This document shows, piece after piece, positions 43,024 to 56,740 of a stretch of 64,000 nt of DNA (the first letter of the stretch is position 1; the number at the start of each line of letters is the position of its first letter). This DNA is from Galeruca laticollis (taxonomy: Eukaryota > Arthropoda > Insecta > Coleoptera > Chrysomelidae). A program made the position numbers and the translations under genes. The stretch covers positions 59,163,717-59,227,716 of the forward strand of contig OY998185.1 in the NCBI GenBank assembly GCA_963921935.1. The letters run 5' to 3'. Below the pieces are notes generated by a model. The model saw only the letters and a program-made list of their open reading frames with translations, was not told where the DNA came from and ran no database searches.

Positions 43024-46000
43024 GCGAGGAGGTATTTCAATTACCAGGCGCAACTAATCGTACACCTCCTCGATATTCTATTATCCTGATACAAAATCCG
43101 ATTTTTGTTAAAATAACGTAAACATGGTATTTTCAACAAAATAATTTTGATATTCTATTGAAAATCCGATTTTGTATCAGGATAACAGAAAATGTGAGGA
43201 GGTATTTAAATTAACAGGAGTACTACACCTCCTCGCTCTTCTGTTATCCTGATACAAAATCCTATTTTTGTTAAAATAACGAAAAACTGTATTTTCAACA
43301 CAATTATCTCCGGTATTTTAGTAAAAATCCGATTTTGTATCAGGATAACAGAAATGCGAGGAGGTATTTAAATTAACAGGAGCAACTAATCGTACACATC
43401 TTCGCTCTTCTGTTATCCTGATACAAAATCCGATTTTTGTTAAAATAACGAAAACTTTGTATTTTCAGGACAATAATTTCCGATATTTTAGTAAAAATCC
43501 GATTTTGTATCAGGATAACAGAAATGCGAGGAGGTATTTGAACTAACAGGAGTAACTAATCGTACACCTCCTCGCTCTTCTGTTATCCTGATACAAAATC
43601 CTATTTTTGTTAAAATAACGAAAAAATTGTATTTTCAACACAATAATCTCCGGTATTTTAGTGAAAATCCGATTTTGTATCAAGATAACAGAAATGCGAG
43701 GAGGTATTTGAATTAACAGGAGTAACTTATCGTACACCTCCTCGCTCTTCTGTTATCCTGATACAAAATCCTATTTTTGTTAAAATAACGAAAAAACTGT
43801 GTTTTCAACACAATAATCTCCGGTATTTTAGTAAAAATCCGATTTTGTATCAGGATAACAGAAATGCGAGGAGGTATTTGAATGAACAGGAGTAACTAAT
43901 CGTACACCTCCTCGCTCTTCTGTTATCCTGATACAAAACCCTATTTTTGTTAAAATAACGAAAAAACTGTATTTTCAACACAATAATCTCCGGTATTTTA
44001 GTAAAAATCCGATTTTCTATCAGGATAACAGAAATGCGAGGAGGTATTTAAATTAACAGGAGTAACTAATCGTACACCTCCTCGCTCTTCTGTTATCCTG
44101 ATACAAAATCCTATTTTTGTTAAAATAACGAAAAAACTGTATTTTCAACACAATAATCTCCGGTATTTTAGTAAAAATCCGATTTTCTATCAGGATAACA
44201 GAAATGCGAGGAGGTATTTGAATTAACAGGAGTAACTAATCGTACACCTCCTCGCTCTTCTGTTATCCTGATACAAAATCCTATTTTTGTTAAAATAACG
44301 AAAAAATTGTATTTTCAACACAATAATCTCCGGTATTTTAGTAAAAATCCGATTTTGTATCAGGATAACAGAAATGCGAGGAGGTATTTGAAATAACAGG
44401 AGTAACTAATCGTACACCTCCTCGCTCTTCTGTTATCCTGATACAAAATCCTATTTTTGTTAAAATAACGAAAAACTGTATTTTCAACACAATTATCTCC
44501 GGTATTTTAGTAAAAATCCGATTTTAAATCAGGATAACAGAAATGCGAGGAGGTATTTAAATTAACAGGAGCAACTAATCGTACACCTCTTCGCTCTTCT
44601 GTTATCCTGATACAAAATCCGATTTTTGTTAAAATAACGAAAACATTGTATTTTCAGGACAATAATTTCCGATATTTTATCAAAAATCCGATTTTGTATC
44701 AGGATAACAGAAATGCGAGGAGGTATTTGAACTAACAGGAGTAACTAATCGTACACCTCCTCGCTCTTCTGTTATCCTGATACAAAATCCTATTTTTGTT
44801 AAAATAACGAAAAAATTGTATTTTCAACACAATAATCTCCGGTATTTTAGTGAAAATCCGATTTTGTATCAGGATAACAGAAATGCGAGGAGGTATTTGG
44901 ATTAACAGGAATAACTAATCGTACACCTCATCGCTCTTCAGTTATCCTGATACAAAATCCGATTTTTGTTAAAATAACGAAAAAACTGTATTTTCAACAC
45001 AATAATCTCCGGTATTTTAGTAAAAATCCGATTTTGTATCAGGATAACAGAAATGCGAGGAGGTATTTAAATTAACAGGAGCAACTAATCGTACACCTCT
45101 TCGCTCTTCAGTTATCCTGATACAAAATCCTATTTTTGTTAAAATAACGAAAAAACTGTATTTTCAACACAATAATCTCCGGTATTTTAGTAAAAATCCG
45201 ATTTTGTATCAGGATAACAGAAATGCGAGGAGGTATTTAAATTAACAGGAGCACCTAATCGTACACCTCTTCGCTCTTCAGTTATCCTGATACAAAATCC
45301 GATTTTTGTTAAAATAACGAAAAAACTGTATTTTCAACACAACAATCTCCGGTATTTTAGTAAAAATCCGATTTTGTATCAGGATAACACAAATGCGAGG
45401 AGGTATTTGAATGAACAGGAGTAACTAATCGTACACCTCCTCGCTCTTCTGTTATCCTGATACAAAACCCTATTTTTGTTAAAATAACGAAAAAACTGTA
45501 TTTTCAACACAATAATCTCCGATATTTTAGTAAAAATCCGATTTTGTATCAGGATAACAGAAATGCGAGGAGGTATTTAAATTAACAGGAGCAACTAATC
45601 GTACACCTCTTCGCTCTTCAGTTATCCTGATACAAAATCCGATTTTTGTTAAAATAACGAAAAAACTGTATTTTCAACACAATAATCTCCGGTATTTTAG
45701 TAAAAATCCGATTTTGTATCAGGATAACAGAAATGCGAGGAGGTATTTAAATTAACAGGAGCAACTAATCGTACACCTCTTCGCTCTTCAGTTATCCTGA
45801 TACAAAATCCTATTTTTGTTAAAATAACGAAAAAACTGTATTTTCAACACAATAATCTCCGGTATTTTAGTAAAAATCCGATTTTGTATCAGGATAACAG
45901 AAATGCGAGGAGGTATTTAAATTAACAGGAGCAACTAATCGTACACCTCTTCGCTCTTCAGTTATCCTGATTCAAAATCCGATTTTTGTTAAAATAACGA

Positions 46001-49000
46001 AAAAACTGTATTTTCAACACAACAATCTCCGGTATTTTAGTAAAAATCCGATTTTGTATCAGGATAACAGAAATGCGAGGAGGTATTTGAATGAACAGGA
46101 GTAACTAATCGTACACCTCCTCGCTCTTCTGTTATCCTGATACAAAACCCTATTTTTGTTAAAATAACGAAAAAACTGTATTTTCAGCACAATAATCTCC
46201 GGTATTTTAGTAAAAATCCGATTTTGTATCAGGATAACAGAAATGCGAGGAGGTATTAAAATTAACAGGAGCAACTAATCGTACACCTCTTCGCTCTTCA
46301 GTTATCCTGATACAAAATCCTATTTTTGTTAAAATAACGAAAAAACTGTATTTTCAACACAATAATCTCCGGTATTTTAGTAAAAATCCGATTTTGTATC
46401 AGGATAACAGAAATGCGAGGAGGTATTTGAATGAACAGGAGTAACTAATCGTACAACTCCTCGCTCTTCTGTTATCCTGATACAAACCCCTATTTTTGTT
46501 AAAATAACGAAAAAACTGTATTTTCAACACAATAATCTCCGGTATTTTAGTAAAAATCCGATTTTCTATCAGGATAACAGAAATGCGAGGAGGTATTTAA
46601 ATTAACAGGAGTAACTAATCGTACACCTCCTCGCTCTTTTGTTATCCTGATACAAAACCCTATTTTTGTTAAAATAACGAAAAAACTGTATTCTCAACAC
46701 AATAATCTCCGGTATTTTAGTAAAAATCCGATTTTAAATCAGGATAACAGAAATGCGAGGAGGTATTTAAATTAACAGGAGCAACTAATCGTACACCTCT
46801 TCGCTCTTCTGTTATCCTGATACAAAATCCGATTTTTGTTAAAATAACGAAAACATTGTATTTTCAGGACAATAATTTCCGATATTTTATCAAAAATCCG
46901 ATTTTGTATCAGGATAACAGAAATGCGAGGAGGTATTTGAACTAACAGGAGTAACTAATCGTACACCTCCTCGCTCTTCTGTTATCCTGATACAAAATCC
47001 TATTTTTGTTAAAATAACGAAAAAATTGTATTTTCAACACAATAATCTCCGGTATTTTAGTAAAAATCCGATTTTGTATCAGGATAACAGAAATGCGAGG
47101 AGGTATTTGAAATAACAGGAGTAACTAATCGTACACCTCCTCGCTCTTCTGTTATCCTGATACAAAATCCTATTTTTGTTAAAATAACGAAAAACTGTAT
47201 TTTCAACACAATTATCTCCGGTATTTTAGTAAAAATCCGATTTTAAATCAGGATAACAGAAATGCGAGGAGGTATTTAAATTAACAGGAGCAACTAATCG
47301 TACACCTCTTCGCTCTTCTGTTATCCTGATACAAAATCCGATTTTTGTTAAAATAACGAAAACATTGTATTTTCAGGACAATAATTTCCGATATTTTATC
47401 AAAAATCCGATTTTGTATCAGGATAACAGAAATGCGAGGAGGTATTTGAACTAACAGGAGTAACTAATCGTACACCTCCTCGCTCTTCTGTTATCCTGAT
47501 ACAAAATCCTATTTTTGTTAAAATAACGAAAAAATTGTATTTTCAACACAATAATCTCCGGTATTTTAGTGAAAATCCGATTTTGTATCAGGATAACAGA
47601 AATGCGAGGAGGTATTTGGATTAACAGGAGTAACTAATCGTACACCTCATCGCTCTTCAGTTATCCTGATACAAAATCCGATTTTTGTTAAAATAACGAA
47701 AAAACTGTATTTTCAACACAATAATCTCCGGTATTTTAGTAAAAATCCGATTTTGTATCAGGATAACAGAAATGCGAGGAGGTATTTAAATTAACAGGAG
47801 CAACTAATCGTACACCTCTTCGCTCTTCAGTTATCCTGATACAAAATCCTATTTTTGTTAAAATAACGAAAAAACTGTATTTTCAACACAATAATCTCCG
47901 GTATTTTAGTAAAAATCCGATTTTGTATCAGGATAACAGAAATGCGAGGAGGTATTTAAATTAACAGGAGCACCTAATCGTACACCTCTTCGCTCTTCAG
48001 TTATCCTGATACAAAATCCGATTTTTGTTAAAATAACGAAAAAACTGTATTTTCAACACAACAATCTCCGGTATTTTAGTAAAAATCCGATTTTGTATCA
48101 GGATAACACAAATGCGAGGAGGTATTTGAATGAACAGGAGTAACTAATCGTACACCTCCTCGCTCTTCTGTTATCCTGATACAAAACCCTATTTTTGTTA
48201 AAATAACGAAAAAACTGTATTTTCAACACAATAATCTCCGATATTTTAGTAAAAATCCGATTTTGTATCAGGATAACAGAAATGCGAGGAGGTATTTAAA
48301 TTAACAGGAGCAACTAATCGTACACCTCTTCGCTCTTCAGTTATCCTGATACAAAATCCGATTTTTGTTAAAATAACGAAAAAACTGTATTTTCAACACA
48401 ATAATCTCCGGTATTTTAGTAAAAATCCGATTTTGTATCAGGATAACAGAAATGCGAGGAGGTATTTAAATTAACAGGAGCAACTAATCGTACACCTCTT
48501 CGCTCTTCAGTTATCCTGATACAAAATCCTATTTTTGTTAAAATAACGAAAAAACTGTATTTTCAACACAATAATCTCCGGTATTTTAGTAAAAATCCGA
48601 TTTTGTATCAGGATAACAGAAATGCGAGGAGGTATTTAAATTAACAGGAGCAACTAATCGTACACCTCTTCGCTCTTCAGTTATCCTGATTCAAAATCCG
48701 ATTTTTGTTAAAATAACGAAAAAACTGTATTTTCAACACAACAATCTCCGGTATTTTAGTAAAAATCCGATTTTGTATCAGGATAACAGAAATGCGAGGA
48801 GGTATTTGAATGAACAGGAGTAACTAATCGTACACCTCCTCGCTCTTCTGTTATCCTGATACAAAACCCTATTTTTGTTAAAATAACGAAAAAACTGTAT
48901 TTTCAACACAATAATCTCCGGTATTTTAGTAAAAATCCGATTTTGTATCAGGATAACAGAAATGCGAGGAGGTATTAAAATTAACAGGAGCAACTAATCG

Positions 49001-52000
49001 TACACCTCTTCGCTCTTCAGTTATCCTGATACAAAATCCTATTTTTGTTAAAATAACGAAAAAACTGTATTTTCAACACAATAATCTCCGGTATTTTAGT
49101 AAAAATCCGATTTTGTATCAGGATAACAGAAATGCGAGGAGGTATTTGAATGAACAGGAGTAACTAATCGTACAACTCCTCGCTCTTCTGTTATCCTGAT
49201 ACAAACCCCTATTTTTGTTAAAATAACGAAAAAACTGTATTTTCAACACAATAATCTCCGGTATTTTAGTAAAAATCCGATTTTCTATCAGGATAACAGA
49301 AATGCGAGGAGGTATTTAAATTAACAGGAGTAACTAATCGTACACCTCCTCGCTCTTTTGTTATCCTGATACAAAACCCTATTTTTGTTAAAATAACGAA
49401 AAAACTGTATTCTCAACACAATAATCTCCGGTATTTTAGTAAAAATCCGATTTTGTATCAGGATAACAGAAATGCGAGGAGGTATTTAAATTAACAGGAG
49501 CAACTAATCGTACACCTCTTCGCTCTTCAGTTATCCTGATACAAAATCCGATTTTTGTTAAAATAACGAAAAAACTGTATTTTCAACACAATAATCTCCG
49601 GTATTTTAGTAAAAATCCGATTTTGTATCAGGATAACAGAAATGCGAGGAGGTATTTGAATGAACAGGAGTAACTAATCGTACACCTCCTCGCTCTTCTG
49701 TTATCCTGATACAAACCCCTATTTTTGTTAAAATAACGAAAAAACTGTATTTTCAACACAATAATCTCCGGTATTTTAGTAAAAATCCGATTTTCTATCA
49801 GGATAACAGAAATGCGAGGAGGTATTTAAATTAACAGGAGTAACTTATCGTACACCTCCTCGCTCTTTTGTTATCCTGATACAAAATCCTATTTTTGTTA
49901 AAATAACGAAAAAACTGTATTTTCAACACAATAATCTCCGGTATTTTAGTAAAAATCCGATTTTCTATCAGGATAACAGAAATGCGAGGAGGTATTTAAA
50001 TTAACAGGAGTAACTAATCGTACACCTCCTCGCTCTTTTGTTATCCTGATACAAAATCCTATTTTTGTTAAAATAACGAAAAAACTGTATTTTCAACACA
50101 ATAATCTCCGGTATTTTAGTAAAAATCCGATTTTCTATCAGGATAACAGAAATGCGAGGAGGTATTTGAATTACCAGGAGTAACTAATCGTACACCTCCT
50201 CGCTCTTCTGTTATCCTGATACAAAATCCTATTTTTGTTAAAATAACGATAAAATTGTATTTTCAACACAATAATCTCCGGTATTTTAGTAAAAATCCGA
50301 TTTTGTATCAGGATAACAGAAATGCGAGGAGGTATTTGAATTAACAGGAGTAACTAATCGTACACCTCCTCGCTCTTCTGTTATCCTGATACAAAATCCT
50401 ATTTTTGTTAAAATAACGAAAAACTGTATTTTCAACACAATTATCTCCGGTATTTTAGTAGAAATCCGATTTTGTATCAGGATAACAGAAATGCGAGGAG
50501 GTATTTAAATTAACAGGAGCAACTAATCGTACACCTCTTCGCTCTTCTGTTATCCTGATACAAAATCCGATTTTTGTTAAAATAACGAAAACTTTGTATT
50601 TTCAGGACAATAATTTCTGATATTTTAGTAAAAATCCAATTTTGTATCAGGATAACAGAAATGCGAGGAGGTATTTGAATTAACAGGAGTAACTAATCGT
50701 ACACCTCCTCGCTCTTCAGTTATCCTGATACAAAATCCGATTTTTGTTAAAATAACGAAAAAACTGTATTTTCAACACAATAATCTCCGGTATTTTAGTA
50801 AAAATCCGATTTTGTATCAGGATAACAGAAATGCGAGGAGGTATTTAAATTAACAGGAGCAACTAATCGTACACCTCTTCGCTCTTCAGTTATCCTGATA
50901 CAAAATCCTATTTTTGTTAAAATAACGAAAAAACTGTATTTTCAACACAATAATCTCCGGTATTTTAGTAAAAATCCGATTTTGTATCAGGATAACAGAA
51001 ATGCGAGGAGGTATTTAAATTAACAGGAGCAACTAATCGTACACCTCTCCGCTCTTCAGTTATCCTGATACAAAATCCGATTTTTGTTAAAATAACGAAA
51101 AAACTGTATTTTCAACACAACAATCTCCGGTATTTTAGTAAAAATCCGATTTTGTATCAGGATAACAGAAATGCGAGGAGGTATTTGAATGAACAGGAGT
51201 AACTAATCGTACACCTCCTCGCTCTTCTGTTATCCTGATACAAACCCCTATTTTTGTTAAAATAACGAAAAAACTGTATTTTCAACACAATAATCTCCGG
51301 TATTTTAGTAAAAATCCGATTTTCTATCAGGATAACAGAAATGCGAGGAGGTATTTAAATTAACAGGAGTAACTAATCGTACACCTCCTCGCTCTTTTGT
51401 TATCCTGATACAAAACCCTATTTTTGTTAAAATAACGAAAAAACTGTATTTTCAACACAATAATCTCCGGTATTTTAGTAAAAATCCGATTTTGTATCAG
51501 GATAACAGAAATGCGAGGAGGTATTTAAATTAACAGGAGCAACTAATCGTACACCTCTTCGCTCTTCAGTTATCCTGATACAAAATCCGATTTTTGTTAA
51601 AATAACGAAAAAACTGTATTTTCAACACAATAATCTCCGGTATTTTAGTAAAAATCCGATTTTGTATCAGGATAACAGAAATGCGAGGAGGTATTTGAAT
51701 GAACAGGAGTAACTAATCGTACACCTCCTCGCTCTTCTGTTATCCTGATACAAACCCCTATTTTTGTTAAAATAACGAAAAAACTGTATTTTCAACACAA
51801 TAATCTCCGGTATTTTAGTAAAAATCCGATTTTGTATCAGGATAACAGAAATGCGAGGAGGTATTTAAATTAACAGAAGCAACTAATCGTACACCTCTTC
51901 GCTCTTCTGTTATCCTGATACAAAATCCTATTTTTGTTAAAATAACGAAAAACTGTATTTTCAACACAATTATCTCCGTTATTTTAGTAGAAATCCGATT

Positions 52001-54130
52001 TTGTATCAGGATAACAGAAATGCGAGGAGGTATTTAAATTAACAGGAGCAACTAATCGTACACCTCTTCGCTCTTCTGTTATCCTGATACAAAGTACGAT
52101 TTTCGTTAAAATAACGAACACATTGTATTTTCAGCACAATAATCTCCGGTATTTTAGTAAAAATCCGATTTTGTATCAGGATAACAGAAATGCGAGGAGG
52201 TATTTAAATTAACAGGAGCAACTAATCGTACACCTCTTCGCTCTTCTGTTATCCTGATACAAAATCCTATTTTTGTTAAAATAACGAAAAACTGTATTTT
52301 CAACACAATTATCTCCGGTATTTTAGTAGGAATCCGATTTTGTATCAGGATAACAGAAATGCGAGGAGGTATTTAAATTAACAGGAGTAACTAATCGTAC
52401 ACCTCCTCGCTCTTCTGTTATCCTGATACAAAACCCTATTTTTGTTAAAATAACGAAAAATCTGTATTTTCAACACAATAATCTCCGGTATTTTAGTAAA
52501 AATCCGATTTTGTATCAGGATAACAGAAATGCGAGGAGGTATTTGAATTAACAGGAGTAACTAATCGTACACCTCCTCGCTCTTCTGTTATCCTGATACA
52601 AAATCCTATTTTTGTTAAAATAACGAAAAACTGTATTTTCAACACAATAATCTCCGGTATTTTAGTAAAAATCCGATTTTGTATCAGGATAACAGAAATG
52701 CGAGGAGGTATTTGAATTAACAGGAGTAACTAATCGTACACCTCCTCGCTCTTCTGTTATCCTGATACAAAATCCTATTTTTGTTAAAATAACGAAAAAC
52801 TGTATTTTCAACACAATAATCTCCGGTATTTTAGTAAAAATCCGATTTTGTATCAGGATAACAGAAATGCGAGGAGGTATTTGAATTAACAGGAGTAACT
52901 AATCGTACACCTCCTCGCTCTTCTGTTATCCTGATACAAAATCCTATTTTTGTTAAAATAACGAAAAACTGTATTTTCAACACAATTATCTCCGGTATTT
53001 TAGTAAAAATCCGATTTTGTATCAGGATAACAGAAATGCGAGGAGGTATTTAAATTAACAGGAGCAACTAATCGTACACCTCTTCGCTCTTCTGTTATCC
53101 TGATACAAAATCCTATTTTTGTTAAAATAACGAAAAAATTGTATTTTCAACACAATAATCTCCGGTATTTTAGTAAAAATCCGATTTTGTATCAGGATAA
53201 CAGAAATGCGAGGAGGTATTTGAATTAACAGGAGTAACTAATCGTACACCTCCTCGCTCTTCTGTTATCCTGATACAAAATCCTATTTTTGTTAAAATAA
53301 CGAAAAACTGTATTTTCAACACAATAATCTCCGGTATTTTAGTAAAAATCCGATTTTGTATCAGGATAACAGAAATGCGAGGAGGTATTTGAATTAACAG
53401 GAGTAACTAATCGTACACCTCCTCGCTCTTCTGTTATCCTGATACAAAATCCTATTTTTGTTAAAATAACGAAAAAATTGTATTTTCAACACAATAATCT
53501 CCGGTATTTTAGTAAAAATCCGATTTTGTATCAGGATAACAGAAATGCGAGGAGGTATTTGAATTAACAGGAGTAACTAATCGTACACCTCCTCGCTCTT
53601 CTGTTATCCTGATACAAAATCCTATTTTTGTTAAAATAACGATAAAATTGTATTTTCAACACAATAATCTCTGGTATTTTAGTAAAAATCCGATTTTGTA
53701 TCAGGATAACAGAAATGCGAGGAGGTATTTGAATTAACAGGAGTAACTAATCGTACACCTCCTCGCTCTTCTGTTATCCTGATACAAAATCCTATTTTTG
53801 TTAAAATAACGAAAAAATTGTATTTTCAACACAATAATCTCCGGTATTTTAGTGAAAATCCGATTTTCTATCAGGATAACAGAATGCGAGGAGGTATTTA
53901 AATTAACAGGAGCAACTAATCGTACACCTCTTCGCTCTTCTGTTATCCTGATACAAAATCCGATTTTTGTTAAAATAACGAACACTTTGTATTTTCAGGA
54001 CAATAATTTCCGATATTTTAGTAAAAATCCGATTTTGTAGCAGGATAACAGAAATGCGAGGAGGTATTTGAATTAACAGGGGCAGCTGTTTGTACATCTC
54101 CTTGCTTTTCTGTTATCCTGATACAAAGCC
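43024..54130 (+). repeat. 170-bp satellite array (about 65 monomers) with internal inverted arms
   Basis: Tandem monomers of 169-170 bp: gtacacctcctcgctcttc recurs at 43732, 43902 and 44072, and so on. Each monomer begins with cctcctcgct, ttctgttatcctgatac and aaaatcc and ends with gattttgtatcaggataac and agaaatgcgaggaggt, which is the reverse complement of its start. The paired arms are about 51 bp with roughly six mismatches and enclose about 40 bp, so single strands could form a long hairpin. The first monomer (43060-43221) and the last one (after about 54060, ggggcagctgtttgtacatc) are the most diverged, marking array edges. Variation between monomers includes cttctgttat versus cttcagttat, acctcctcg versus acctcttcg, and aaaatcc versus aaaaccc. 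There is no sequence relationship to the 493-bp satellite. I do not recognise the family. Confidence 0.96.
44240..49439 (+). repeat. Higher-order repeat in the 170-bp array: 2719-bp (16-monomer) duplication
   Basis: Private variants recur exactly 2719 bp apart: gaaataacagg (44390 and 47109), attttaaatcagg (about 44523 and 47242), gcacctaatcg (45251 and 47970), aggataacacaaatg (about 45381 and 48100), gttatcctgattc (45961 and 48680) and gtacaactcc (46451 and 49170). Copy 1 is about 44240-46720 and copy 2 about 46959-49439. They separate on the right where copy 1 reads gattttaaatc and copy 2 gattttgtatc. A 510-bp (3-monomer) repeat of the attttaaatc segment (46733 and 47243) lies across the junction, so at least two rounds of duplication occurred. 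Confidence 0.85.
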
Positions 54131-54185
54131 AGTTTTGACGAACTTCCCGAAACGTTCATTTTGAGGATGAAAAAAGGATTACTCC

Positions 54186-54240
54186 TTGTATGTCGCACAC
54201 GTCTTCGCTTTTCTACTCTCCTGATAGAATTCGTATATCT
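54186..54240 (+). repeat. Diverged half-monomer related to the 170-bp satellite
   Basis: Reads cacacgtcttcgcttttctac then tctcctgatagaattcg, matching acctcctcgct, ttctg and cctgatacaaa of the satellite. It lies about 98 bp after the last array monomer start (acatctccttgcttttctg, about 54094) and in the same orientation, so the array ends as direct repeats of half-units rather than as complete palindromic monomers. Confidence 0.55.
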
Positions 54241-54872
54241 AATATAATTATTCCTCGAGAAATCATAATTTTAATTAAATTCTTGCTTCCTCTTTGTTAG
54301 ATATTTCTTCACTTTTGAGAGACCTGCTTTTTATTTTTAGATCAACTTGTATCACTAGTAGTTCCTTATTTTTACTAAAAATACATTTTTCCCGTCAATT
54401 GACCCCAAACAGCACAAATTAACGCACAAAATTGCTCCAGTCCCATTTAGAAAGAGGAAAGGAAATAAAACGAATATTTTCGTATTTTCTATTTATTTTA
54501 TTATAATTAAAAAAAGTAAATTGGTCCTAATAAGGATAAAATAACATTATTATATATATGTATGTGAATTATACACATTGTACAAAATGGTTTGCTTAAA
54601 GAAAAAACCCAACAGTAATAATAAAAAAGTAAAAACTCTGTAAACTGTCTACAACGCCGTTCTATTTGTGCCCAGACAAGTAGGATTCAATTTATGGAAC
54701 AATCTTTTAAAAAAACGATATACTCTAAAAATAATATACAAAAAAATAAAGTAAAAACATGTTCATAATTACTAATAAATACTGTGCTATTCTTTATGTA
54801 TACAAGGCAACTTATTAACCTAATACAGCTCTCATCAACAAATACAGGGTGAAGTAATGATGTAGAGGTTAA

Positions 54873-54930
54873 AATAGCTGCTCCTCTTTTATCTGCGTTC
54901 CTGATCAAAACGAGATTTTATGAAATTTGC
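54873..54930 (+). repeat. Diverged half-monomer related to the 170-bp satellite
   Basis: Reads gctgctcctcttttatctgc then gttcctgatcaaaacgag and attttatgaaatt, in the same motif order as the left half of the satellite monomer. A solitary copy in AT-rich surroundings; weaker than the 59.7-kb copies. Confidence 0.45.
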
Positions 54931-56096
54931 CCTGTATAATATATAAAATATTATATAGTAGAACAATTTTTTGGGTGTTTTTGTTTTAATCTCTCTTATC
55001 ACACACTATGTGTCGTATTTATAATTAACTAATGTTTTTTTTTAATTAATGCAAATGTCATTTACTTTTACTATATTCGAATTTGCAGTTTTAACTTTTT
55101 CACAGTTACGTATAGAAAATTCAAAATTTTGTATAAATTATTTGAAATACAATGTGTTCTTTAAAAAATTGTTCCAATTTTATTGATTGCACAATTGTTC
55201 TTTTGTAATTACCCCTGTATAAATATAATTCTCAAATAGGTGTATATAATAACATACAACATACAAAAAATATATAATAATGGCATTGTAGAGATCAATA
55301 AAGTTTATATAAAAAAAATTGTGAATTATATTACAAGTTATATTATATGTAGACGCTCCAAAAATTATTCGCGTAGGTAAAAGGAACGTTCAAAGACTAT
55401 ATACATAAGTATTACATACAATAATCAGATTCAGGTTTACAAAAACAAACCTTCATATATATCTTAAACAGCTTTATGTTAGGGATTGCGATTATATAAA
55501 AAAATATCAATATTCTAATCGACTTGAATCGAAATTATAAAAATCGATGTTTCCTCATTTTTAACTAATTAAAATTTTGTTTTCGAAAGCATATTAATAA
55601 AGTATATTAAAATTTATTTTTCACACTAAAAATATTACATAGTTTACAGTTCCCAGTGCTTAATATCCAAACTTTCCAGCAATATGTTAAGTCTAAAGTT
55701 ACCAGTAACAGAATCCCACATGGCATGTTAACATTTACACCAAACCACATATTACAACGTATTGTTTTATTGGAGAGTTGGAGGTAACTTAGCGCACAAC
55801 CATCTCGCGAGTTTTTGTGTAATTAAGTGAAAGAATGTCTTTACATGTGTTTGAAATACATTAAATTAGGAAAAATCGATTCTCGATTAAAATTTTCGTG
55901 TGTGACTGTCGCCTGTTATAAGGCTTCTAATAGTGCAAATCCATTGGTTTAATACAATTTTCGTTATAGAACAATATAGAAATAAATAATAAAGGGAAAG
56001 AGGAAGAGAAGAAACATTTTAACTAATTTATCAACGAAATTCATAATTTTATCACTTTAAATTGCCACACAGAGCTGCTTAAAATAATAGGCTTTT

Positions 56097-56740
56097 GTGC
56101 CAGTATACTGGCTCGGGATAAAAGTGCTCCGGGTGAACGTCGACAGGGCCAAAGCAGCGCATGACCTAGCCTACGCGAAAGCTAAACTTTTAAGTACAGA
56201 TCTTCTCATCGTTCCTGAACCAAACAAGAAAATTACCTCCAAAGGAGGATGGGTCCTGGACAAAAGGAAGGACGTGTCTGAACTGTTCATTAATAAAAAT
56301 ATAGAGGTTCAGAAGATTACACGGTGATCGAGAGCAAAGACCTGACTCTTCTGGCCTGTTACATATCCTCGAACATAAAAATAGATGCGTACAAGAGGAT
56401 TGTGGATAATATACTGCAAGTCGCCATGGGAAACACGAATGTTTTAATAGCGGGCGATATTAATACAAAATCTGTCCAATGGGGATCACCCACTCCAGAT
56501 CAAAAGGGGGAGTACTGGGATCAATGGATGGCCCAATGTAACCAGCAGGTTATGAACAATAAGAAATCAACTTTTGAAAGAGGAACACCACGTAGTCACA
56601 TAGATGTGACACTTGCAGACGCGGGGCTGTCCATCAAAATTATAAAATGGGATGTACTGGAAGATCAACAGGTCTTCACCTACCATAAGTTCATTCAGTA
56701 TGAAATTGAAAATAAAGTATTTAGACCACAAGTATTTTAA
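56097..56740 (+). pseudogene. LINE ORF2 endonuclease domain (EEP family), frameshifted
   Basis: In the live element this domain nicks the target DNA for target-primed reverse transcription. Two frames join near 56324. The first, about 76 codons, contains VNVDRAKAAHDLAYA and then LLIVPEPNKK, matching the N-terminal strand and the conserved EP motif. The second, 138 codons, contains LLACYISSNIKIDAYK, then AGDINTKSVQWGS (the conserved GDxN motif of the family) and SHIDVTLADAG near the end, the conserved SxIDVT motif. The shift from frame one to frame two is visible where ITR ends in TGA (56325-56327) while VIESKDL starts in the next frame. The domain is nearly complete. It ends at two consecutive stops, TAA TAA (56738-56743), after which the same frame stays open into the linker. 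The first frame has no ATG; it simply opens after a stop at 56088. Confidence 0.85.

Larger units (their letters stand above)
54131..56096. other. AT-rich spacer with satellite relics; no gene recognised
   Basis: Very AT-rich non-coding sequence between the 170-bp array and the LINE remnant. Apart from two diverged half-monomers (entered separately) I see only A/T runs and short TA-rich stretches. A 73-codon minus-strand reading frame near 54.7-54.9 kb has no recognisable features and partly overlaps one of the relics, so it is not called. Confidence 0.6.

Noticed and set aside
46059..46274. 71-codon minus-strand ORF, repeated identically at 48778
   Set aside because: It is the translation of the 170-bp satellite and appears twice only because of the 2719-bp duplication. 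Similar frames at 43543, 53734 and 53903 are the same satellite.
54687..54908. 73-codon minus-strand ORF
   Set aside because: It lies in AT-rich spacer, overlaps a satellite relic and has no recognisable feature.
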